From: Parafrankia elaeagni
Lineage (GTDB): Bacteria > Actinomycetota > Actinomycetes > Frankiales > Frankiaceae
Assembly: GCF_000374165.1 (NCBI RefSeq)
Contig: NZ_KB893670.1
Span: forward strand, 32,705 to 96,704
Length of the DNA: 64,000 nucleotides
Direction: 5' to 3'
The notes beneath the pieces are model-generated. The model saw only the letters and a program-made list of their open reading frames with translations, ran no database searches and was not told the DNA's origin. Position 1 is the first letter of the stretch, and each line of letters opens with the position of its first letter. Positions 58,701 to 64,000 of this stretch are shown piece by piece. A program made the translations under genes and the position numbers.

Positions 58701-59102
58701 GCCGAAGTCGGCGGGACCCGCGAGCCCGGTCGTGCGGCCGGGGTCGCTGCCGCCGGCGCGGCGCAGCGCCGTGCGCACCCGCCCGGCCAGCTCGGCAGCC
58801 GCCTTGTTCGTGAAGGTGAGGCCCAGCACCCGGCCCGGCTCGACCTGCCGGGTGGCCACCAGCCAGACCACCCGGGCGGCCATCACGGACGTCTTCCCCG
58901 AACCCGCGCCGGCGATGACGACAGCCGGCTCCAGCGGCGCGGTCGCAGCCGCGAGCTGTTCGTCGGTGTAGGGCACGCCGAGCAGCTCGCGGAGATCCTC
59001 GGGGTCAAGCCTGGGCGCGGTGACCTCACCGTCGCCACCGCCGGACGGTGGGCCGAAGCCGGGGAGCGCCTGCTGCGCGCCTGTGCCGACGACGCCGGTC
59101 AA
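55713..59102 (-). CDS. adnB: AdnB helicase-nuclease subunit
   Basis: 1129-residue subunit of AdnAB, the mycobacterial RecBCD/AddAB counterpart that resects double-strand breaks. Helicase motifs: AGAGSGKTSVMAARVVWLV (I), TFTNKAAAELAGRVR (Ia), LLDEYQDTSVAQRTML (II), VGDPCQAIYGWRGA (III), [15 protein letters not shown] (V) and VAFTRAK (VI). The C-terminal RecB-like nuclease has GRIDAVYD then WEVVDWKTGSE with the catalytic Asp and Lys, and a DAxTLDDHDL helix. A TTG at 59102 overlaps the adnA stop (TTGA), is in frame with the ORF and gives a length near that of AdnB. The M. tuberculosis pair I recall is Rv3201c-Rv3202c. Confidence 0.93.
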   Translation of the reverse strand: MTGVVGTGAQQALPGFGPPSGGGDGEVTAPRLDPEDLRELLGVPYTDEQLAAATAPLEPAVVIAGAGSGKTSVMAARVVWLVATRQVEPGRVLGLTFTNKAAAELAGRVRTALRRAGGSDPGRTTGLAGPADFGGSADSAGPVDFAGSAGPAGAQDDAAGADEPTISTYHAYAGRLVGEHALRLGLEPDTRMLVAAARYQLAARVARAHRGRVEVLSRSLPALVADLVALDGEMSEHLVSADDLMAFDAGMFERALAALASAALRPGTKTLRKELRRMASTARARRELAGLVADYRAARRARDVLDFGDQVTFAARLARDIGQVGAAERQRAGVVLLDEYQDTSVAQRTMLAGLFGDGHPVTAVGDPCQAIYGWRGASVANLDNFPEHFPRADGSPAARYRLSVNQRSGGRLLVLANDVAAPLRARHHVVELRPRADVVAAGRTLVALHESWAQEVAWVAARLAELVAAGERPGNMAVLVRARSDVRALHTALTAAGLPVEVVGLAGLLDTPEVADVVAVLEVLDSPIANAALVRLLTGPRVRLGPRDLAALGRRARGLLAVGGAAADRAEAARDGTDPLAEAVAGVDPCDVVSLADALLDAGDEISAAGRERVARLGAELAVLRAHVGDGLLDLLHRVISTTGLDVELAASPKAVAARRRENLASFLDAAADFDDPDGPNSLTSFLAFLRAAREHERGLDITGPTGADAVALMTVHRAKGLEWEVVAVPDLSRRVFPDLTVRDRWTTSPGTLPTPLRGDADELPSYTVGDSKAALVAFDEDCRGYREREERRLAYVAFTRAKSVLLGSGHWWGPSQRTRRGPSVFLTELHDHAAAGHGQVDVWAAEPSPGGNPELAVPPEFTWPVPYEPVAFARRQAAADAVRQTLELLRAGQAPPPDDLAGMTARERAQLAEFDREAALLLAEERAARSPVRDVALPASLTASEIVRMRADPAEFARDLARPVPRRPVPQARRGTRFHAWVEEIFDQRPLIDVEDLPGAADAATLDDHDLSGLQEAFLTGPYGTRRPFAVEAPFEVMIGGRAVRGRIDAVYDLGGGRWEVVDWKTGSEPADPTQLSVYRVAWARVRGVPVADVEASYFYVTSGEIVRPALLGETEIVALLSGRRNDL

Positions 59103-62100
59103 TCGATCACCTGCTCTCCCTCCGGCCGCGCCGGGCAGCACCGACGGAACGAACACATGGTGCACGCATCGCCCGGAACAGGCCGGAACGACTCGGTGGT
59201 GACGGTCTCCACGGCGGTCTCCAGCAGGTCGTCGATCCACGCCCGCCCGGCGGGAAGCGCCTCCTGACGCTGCACCTCGGGCGGCGCGGGTTCCTCCCCG
59301 GGCAGGCGGGGCCCCAGGCTCTCCCCGCCGGTGTCCCGCCGGAGCTGGACCAGCTCCGCCCCGCCCGGCACCGCTGCCGCCGGGCCGGGCAAACCGTCGC
59401 CGCCCGGCGGCTCACCAACGCCCGACGGTCCGTCATCCCCGGACAGGCCGTCGCGGTGGCGGGCCTCGTCGAGCACCTGGTTGAGCGCACCCTCCCGGAC
59501 GGCGAGCTGGTAGCTCCCGAGCTGGGCGTGGGTCTGCAGGTCCCGCCGGCTGGGCGCCGCGCGGCCTGTCTTGAAGTCGACGACGTGCACCCGGCCGGCG
59601 TCGTCGAGTTCGACCCGGTCGATGAAACCGCGCAGCCGGACCACCCGGCCGGCCACCGCCAGGTCGCAGGAGAAGCGCACCTCGGAGGCCACAACCTCGC
59701 GCCGGCGGGCGGCGTGCCAGTCCAGGAAGCGACGCAGCGCCTCCCGGGCGGCGGACCGCTCCTGCTCGGACCGCCACCGCGCGTCGAACTCCAGGTGCCG
59801 CCACACCAGGTCGAGCCGGGCGTCAAGGGCGTCCATCGACGGGGCGGTGCGGCCGCTCGACACCTCGTCGGCGAGGGCGTGCACCACCTTGCCGAAGCCC
59901 TGCGCCGCCGAGGCCGCCTCGGCCGCGTTCGCCTCATGCTCGAGGAACCAGCGCAGGCCACATGCGGCCAGGCTCGACAGTGAGGATCCGGAGAGCCGGA
60001 TCGGACCGTCCGGCGGAACGACCGGCACCGGCGAGGTGGTGACGTCCACCAGCCCCCACCACCGTCCGGGGTCGGCTGCGGGGACCAGCTGGCGCCCGGC
60101 GCCGTCCCCGGTGGCCGCGAGTGCGGCTAGGCGCACCGCGGCCGCGGCCCGTACGGCCGCCGAGGCCTCCGGGTCGACGGTCAGCCGGCGCAGCGCGGCG
60201 ACCAGGCCGACCAGCGTGAGCGGCCGGGCCGGGCGGACCCGGACGTTCTCCACCTGCACGCCCAGCTCGCCGAGAAACCGGCTGGGCTGCTCCCCGTCAT
60301 CGTCGGCGCCGTCCACCGCCGTCACCACGAGTCGCCGACGGGCCCGGGTGATCGCCACATAGAAGAGGCGGCGCTCGTCGGCGAGCAGCTCCTCCCTGGT
60401 CCGCGGCGGCCGGACGCCCCCACCGCCGCGCCGCGGGGTGTCGAGGGTCTCGGCGGCGAGCAACGTGTGCCGTGCGCGCAGGTCGGGCCAGACGCCGTCC
60501 TGCACCCCGCAGACGACCACGACCTCCCACTCCAGGCCCTTGGAGCGGTGCGCGGTCAGCAGCCGCACGGTTGCCGGGCGGCCGGCCCGGGCGGTCTCCG
60601 TGTCCGGCGCGATCTGCTGTCGGGTGAGCTCGCCGACGACGGAGGCCACACCGAAACCAGGCCCGCGCCGCTCACCGAGGCGGCCCACCGCCTCGAACAG
60701 CGCCACCACGGCGTCAAGATCACGGTCGGCCGACCGGCCGGCGGCCCCGCCGACCGCCGAGACGCGCTCCAGCCTGGGGCCCCATTCGCTGGCTGTCCAC
60801 AGTGTCCACAGCGCGTCCTCGGGGGCGGCACCGCGGCGCAGCTCGGCGCGCACGGTCCGCAGCAGGCGCCCGAGCCGGCGGGCCGGGGCGGCGATGTCGT
60901 CCGGGATCGTGAGCAGCATCCGCTCCGGGTCCGCCACCGCCGCGCGCAGCAGCTCGGCGGAAGACGCCGCTGTCCCCGCCGGCAGGCCCGCGGGGCTGGG
61001 CGTGTCGGCAGCGGACTCCCCGTCAACAGCGGGCTCCGCGCCGGCAGCGGACTCCCCGTCAGCAGCGGGCTCCGCGTCGCCGGCGGCGGGCTCCGCGTCG
61101 CCGGCGGCGCCGTCCAGGTCGACGGAGCCGTCCAGGCCGGCGGCGCGGGCTGCCGCGTCGAAGGCCCGCAGCTCGCGGCCGAGGGCACGCAGACCGGCCG
61201 GGTCGGCACCGCCCAGCGGCGAGGTGAGCAGCGCACGCGCCGTCTCCGGCGTCAGGTGGACGGACGGCTCGTCCGCGCAGCGCAGCGCCGTCAGGAGCAG
61301 CTGCGCGGCTGGCTCCCGCGCGGCCGGCAGGTCGCCGCCCGCGACGCTCACCGGGACCCCGGAGGCCGTCAGCACCCGCCGCAGCAGTCCGAGGCCCGAG
61401 GTGGAGCGCACCAGGACGGCCATGTCGTCCCAGCCGACGCCGTTCTCCAGATGCTCCCGCCGCAGCACCTCGGCGATGGCCTCCGCCTCGGCGCCCGCCG
61501 TGGGGTAGGTGATGGCCGCGACCTGGCCGGGACCGGTGGTGCTCCCCGCCGGAACGAGATCGCGGTGTGCGCGGATGTACCGGACGGGCAGACCCGCCGC
61601 CGGGAGCCGGGCCGCCACCCGGCGGCTGGCCGCGAGCGGCGCCGGGGCCATCCGGCGGCAGCGGCGCAGCGCCGTGACCTGGGCGGGCGAGCCGTCCCCG
61701 TGCGGGAAGCGGGCCGCGAAGTCGAGCAGGCCACGCACCTCCGCCCCGCGGAAGGAATAGATCGCCTGGTCGGGGTCGCCGAAGACGACCAGGTCCCCGC
61801 CACCGCCGGCGACGGCGGTGAGCAGCCGCTCCTGGGCCGGGTCGGTGTCCTGGTACTCGTCGACGAAGACCGCCCGGTAGCGACGGCGCAGGGCGGCGAG
61901 GACGTCCGCGTCGGCGGCGAGGGAGGCCGCGCTGTGCACCAGGTCGGCATAGTCGATCGCGCCTTCGGCGCCGAGAGCGTCCAGATAGTCGCCGTAGAAC
62001 TCGGCCACGGCCGCCCAGTCGGCCCGGCCCGTCCGCCGGCCGATCCGGGAGAGCGCCGGCGGGTCGACGCCGACCTCCCGGGCCCGGGCCATGAGCATCC

Positions 62101-62623
62101 GGACCTCCTCGGCGAAGCCGCGGGTGGTCAGCGCGGCGGCAAGTGCGTCGGGCCAGACGGGACGCCCCAGTTCCCGCGAGCCCTCGAGCAGGTCGCGCAG
62201 CCGGGCGTCCTGCTCGGGGCCGGACAGCAGCCGGAAGCCGCCGAGCGGGGTGTCGGCGCCGTGGGCACGCAGCAGCGCGAGGCACCAGGCGTGGAACGTC
62301 CAGGCCGGCGGGCCGACGGCACCCGCCCCAAGCCGGACGGCGAACCGTTCCCGCAGGTGGCGGGCGGCCCGGCGGCTGAACGTGAGCACCAGCAGCGAGG
62401 CCGGGTCGGCACCCGCCTCGACGCGCCGGGCGACCGCCTCGACCAGCGTCGTCGTCTTCCCCGTGCCGGGCCCGGCGAGGACCAGGAGGGGACCACCGGC
62501 GTGTCCCACCACCTCGGCCTGCGCACCATCCAACACGATGGGTGACGCCACTGGCGCCGGCGGTGCCACCAGACGGAACGATCGCCTGGACGGGTGGCGG
62601 GTGACGGGCGGCACGGTGACCAC
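59099..62623 (-). CDS. adnA: AdnA helicase-nuclease subunit
   Basis: 1174-residue partner of AdnB. Helicase motifs: [19 protein letters not shown] (I), [13 protein letters not shown] (Ia), [16 protein letters not shown] (II), [17 protein letters not shown] (III), [16 protein letters not shown] (V) and VAITRAR (VI). The nuclease region has [21 protein letters not shown] (catalytic Asp and Lys), and the C-terminal [11 protein letters not shown] together with the earlier ACGLRWF could bind a 4Fe-4S cluster, as AddB/AdnA-type nucleases do. A low-complexity insert with [20 protein letters not shown] lies mid-protein. Start uncertain: GTG 62635, 62623 or 62614 are possible; 62623 is a compromise, the frame being open to 62734. 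It is divergent from the SDR gene. Confidence 0.9.
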   Translation of the reverse strand: MVTVPPVTRHPSRRSFRLVAPPAPVASPIVLDGAQAEVVGHAGGPLLVLAGPGTGKTTTLVEAVARRVEAGADPASLLVLTFSRRAARHLRERFAVRLGAGAVGPPAWTFHAWCLALLRAHGADTPLGGFRLLSGPEQDARLRDLLEGSRELGRPVWPDALAAALTTRGFAEEVRMLMARAREVGVDPPALSRIGRRTGRADWAAVAEFYGDYLDALGAEGAIDYADLVHSAASLAADADVLAALRRRYRAVFVDEYQDTDPAQERLLTAVAGGGGDLVVFGDPDQAIYSFRGAEVRGLLDFAARFPHGDGSPAQVTALRRCRRMAPAPLAASRRVAARLPAAGLPVRYIRAHRDLVPAGSTTGPGQVAAITYPTAGAEAEAIAEVLRREHLENGVGWDDMAVLVRSTSGLGLLRRVLTASGVPVSVAGGDLPAAREPAAQLLLTALRCADEPSVHLTPETARALLTSPLGGADPAGLRALGRELRAFDAAARAAGLDGSVDLDGAAGDAEPAAGDAEPAADGESAAGAEPAVDGESAADTPSPAGLPAGTAASSAELLRAAVADPERMLLTIPDDIAAPARRLGRLLRTVRAELRRGAAPEDALWTLWTASEWGPRLERVSAVGGAAGRSADRDLDAVVALFEAVGRLGERRGPGFGVASVVGELTRQQIAPDTETARAGRPATVRLLTAHRSKGLEWEVVVVCGVQDGVWPDLRARHTLLAAETLDTPRRGGGGVRPPRTREELLADERRLFYVAITRARRRLVVTAVDGADDDGEQPSRFLGELGVQVENVRVRPARPLTLVGLVAALRRLTVDPEASAAVRAAAAVRLAALAATGDGAGRQLVPAADPGRWWGLVDVTTSPVPVVPPDGPIRLSGSSLSSLAACGLRWFLEHEANAAEAASAAQGFGKVVHALADEVSSGRTAPSMDALDARLDLVWRHLEFDARWRSEQERSAAREALRRFLDWHAARRREVVASEVRFSCDLAVAGRVVRLRGFIDRVELDDAGRVHVVDFKTGRAAPSRRDLQTHAQLGSYQLAVREGALNQVLDEARHRDGLSGDDGPSGVGEPPGGDGLPGPAAAVPGGAELVQLRRDTGGESLGPRLPGEEPAPPEVQRQEALPAGRAWIDDLLETAVETVTTESFRPVPGDACTMCSFRRCCPARPEGEQVID

Positions 62624-62736
62624 GCCGCACAGCACATCACGACGCTCTGACAAGATCGCCAACGCATGGCGAGGGAACGCGGGCCGCACTGCCGCGGAGC
62701 CCGCGCCGCGGCGCAGGGACACTTGGAGCAGCAAAG

Positions 62737-63615
62737 ATGAGCACGAATAGCACTAAAGGCGGCGAATCGGATGCCTCGCGTGTCGCCAACGTGGCACCTT
62801 CCCCCGATATGAGCGAAGGCACGGAAGGCACGGCGCGCCCGGCAGGCACCGATCGGGCCGCGTCCGCGGGACAGTCGGCACGCGAGGAGCACGCTGGCCA
62901 GGTCGCGCTGGTGACCGGCGCCGCGGCCGGGATCGGGGCCGCCTGCGCACGCCGGCTCGCCGCCGCCGGCGCCTTCGTCGTCCTCGCCGACCAGGACATC
63001 GCCACGGCGAAGGACGTCGCCGCCCAGATCGAGGGCGCCGGTGGCGGTGCCCTGGTCCTGGAGGTGGATGTCGCCGACCCGGAGTCGGTGCTGGGCGCCG
63101 TCCGGACCACCGTGGAGCTCCAGGGCCGCCTTGACCTGGCGGTCAACAACGCCGGCGTGGCCACCGACCGGGCGCCGCTGGAGGACACCCCGCTGTCCGA
63201 CTGGGACAGGGTGCTCGCGGTGAATCTCTCCGGGGTCTTCTACAGCCTGCGGGCGGAGATCCCGGCGATGCTCGCGAACGGTGGTGGCTCGATCGTCAAC
63301 ATGGCCTCCGTGCTGGGCACCGTCGGCCTCCAGGGAACCCCCGCCTACGTGGCCGCCAAGCACGGCGTCATCGGCCTGACCAGGGTGGCGGCGCTGGACA
63401 ACGCGACCCGCAACATCCGGGTCAACGCGGTGGCACCCGGGTTCATCGACACCGGGATGGTCCACGGGCAGCGGGGAGCGCGGTTCTTCCAGCCGACGAA
63501 CCGGCTGGGGACCGCCGACGAGGTCGCCGAGGTCGTCAGCTTCCTGTTGTCGCCCCGGGCCTCACTGGTCACCGGCAGCGTCTACTCGGCCGACGGCGGA
63601 TTCACCGCCCGCTGA
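62737..63615 (+). CDS. Short-chain dehydrogenase/reductase
   Basis: 292-residue classical SDR, NAD(P)-dependent. Seen: [16 protein letters not shown] (cofactor glycines), ADQDIATA (suggesting NAD preference), NNAG, catalytic Ser in VNMASVLG and YVAAKHGV (Tyr-x3-Lys), and PGFIDTGM. The first 50 residues are low complexity, before the Rossmann strand VALVTG. GGAGCAGCAAAG precedes the ATG at a good distance. The substrate is unknown. It runs divergently from adnAB and its last 54 bp overlap the convergent ATL gene. Confidence 0.9.
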   Translation: MSTNSTKGGESDASRVANVAPSPDMSEGTEGTARPAGTDRAASAGQSAREEHAGQVALVTGAAAGIGAACARRLAAAGAFVVLADQDIATAKDVAAQIEGAGGGALVLEVDVADPESVLGAVRTTVELQGRLDLAVNNAGVATDRAPLEDTPLSDWDRVLAVNLSGVFYSLRAEIPAMLANGGGSIVNMASVLGTVGLQGTPAYVAAKHGVIGLTRVAALDNATRNIRVNAVAPGFIDTGMVHGQRGARFFQPTNRLGTADEVAEVVSFLLSPRASLVTGSVYSADGGFTAR

Positions 63616-64000
63616 CACCGTCGCCCCGGTTTCACCAGCCTCGCCGGCCGCGCCGGCCTCCCCGTCCCAGCGGGCGCGACCGAGGTCGACCCGGTCGCAG
63701 CCGCGGCCCAGCGGCGTGCCGTCGGCTCTCAGCCGCCGCAGGGCCTCGGCCGGTGCGCTCGGGTTGGGTTCCCCGGACGCCCGGATCACGCGGTGCCACG
63801 GGACGTCGTCCTCGTCGCCGAACCGGGCCAGCACTGTCCCCACTGTTCGCGCGGTGCCGGCACCGACGTACTCGGCGACGTCCCCGTAGGTCATGACCCT
63901 GCCCGCGGGGATACGCGCGACCGCCTCCAGCACAGCCAGCGCGTAGGGGGTCGGCGCGCCGCCCGCGTGGATCCGCGCCGCGGCTCCGGGCCCCGGCCCG
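63562..64000 (-). CDS. Alkyltransferase-like (ATL) DNA-damage protein, 5' end off window
   Basis: Partial gene: the frame continues through the right edge, so the N-terminus is missing. The visible part starts [36 protein letters not shown] and contains PWHRVI where active MGMT has PCHRV. The catalytic Cys is replaced by Trp, as in alkyltransferase-like proteins that flag alkylated guanine for excision repair without removing it. The C-terminal 35 residues are Gly/Ala/Glu-rich. It overlaps the SDR gene tail by 54 bp. The M. tuberculosis counterpart I recall is Rv3204, near adnAB. Confidence 0.88.
   Translation of the reverse strand, partial: GPGPGAAARIHAGGAPTPYALAVLEAVARIPAGRVMTYGDVAEYVGAGTARTVGTVLARFGDEDDVPWHRVIRASGEPNPSAPAEALRRLRADGTPLGRGCDRVDLGRARWDGEAGAAGEAGETGATVSAGGESAVGRVDAAGDQ

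Noticed and set aside
55263-59267. A 1334-codon open frame on + opposite adnB
   Set aside because: It is antisense to motif-complete adnB, and its product is Arg/Gly/Pro-rich with no recognisable domain; high-GC DNA gives such open shadows.

Overview
The window is about 64 kb of very GC-rich actinobacterial chromosome. The evidence is GTG/TTG starts, GTG-A and ATG-A overlaps, two WhiB proteins, a SigR-RsrA thiol-redox pair, a mycoredoxin, UPF0182, PPA1309, the AdnAB helicase-nuclease and many leaderless promoters (TANNNT, then 5-8 nt, then ATG/GTG). From recalled gene orders it matches the Mycobacterium tuberculosis stretches Rv3218-Rv3228 and Rv3193c-Rv3204, with insertions. A Frankia-like organism is my guess, not shown. 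No plasmid, phage, IS or CRISPR signature is visible.

Left part (1-21.4 kb): a SigF/SigB-family sigma factor, a lipid kinase, a GDPD phosphodiesterase, whiB1/wblE and a PdtaS-like histidine kinase. A biotin block follows: bioF-bioD-bioB on +, then a 72-aa biotin carrier protein and a 62-aa BsaP-like protein on - that converge on bioB. Next are a DUF5317 membrane protein, an unannotated 24-codon bL37 ribosomal protein gene, a sugar epimerase, sigR-rsrA with a perfect SigR-type promoter, a hydrolase, a methyltransferase, aroA-rsgA, a TetR regulator, hisN and a second GDPD.

Middle (21.4-31.6 kb): an accessory stretch. It has a gene-poor segment with two tiny HTH ORFs and 15-bp phased CTTGTCC repeats, then an amine/polyamine-type catabolic set (alpha/beta hydrolase, aminobutyraldehyde-type dehydrogenase, FAD amine oxidoreductase, class III aminotransferase, Lrp regulator), an ABC exporter whose 3' end runs into a terminator, and the initiator tRNA-fMet.

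Right part (31.6-64 kb): UPF0182, PPA1309, YlbL, MoaE, DUF2342 metalloprotease, ThiF-like protein and ABC1 kinase; then a phosphodiesterase with apparently permuted motifs; whiB7 with a complete attenuation leader (promoter, 100-aa uORF, terminator); uvrD2, mycoredoxin, a GAF-ANTAR regulator, an M16 peptidase pair, a PucR regulator, an EEP nuclease, adnB-adnA, an SDR and an ATL protein cut by the window edge.

Themes are stress and antibiotic response (SigF, SigR/RsrA, WhiB1, WhiB7, mycoredoxin), DNA repair (UvrD2, AdnAB, ATL) and biotin synthesis and use. Starts were chosen from Shine-Dalgarno sequences, leaderless -10 boxes or stop-start overlaps; uncertain ones are flagged. Homology statements rest on recalled family sequences, since no search was run.
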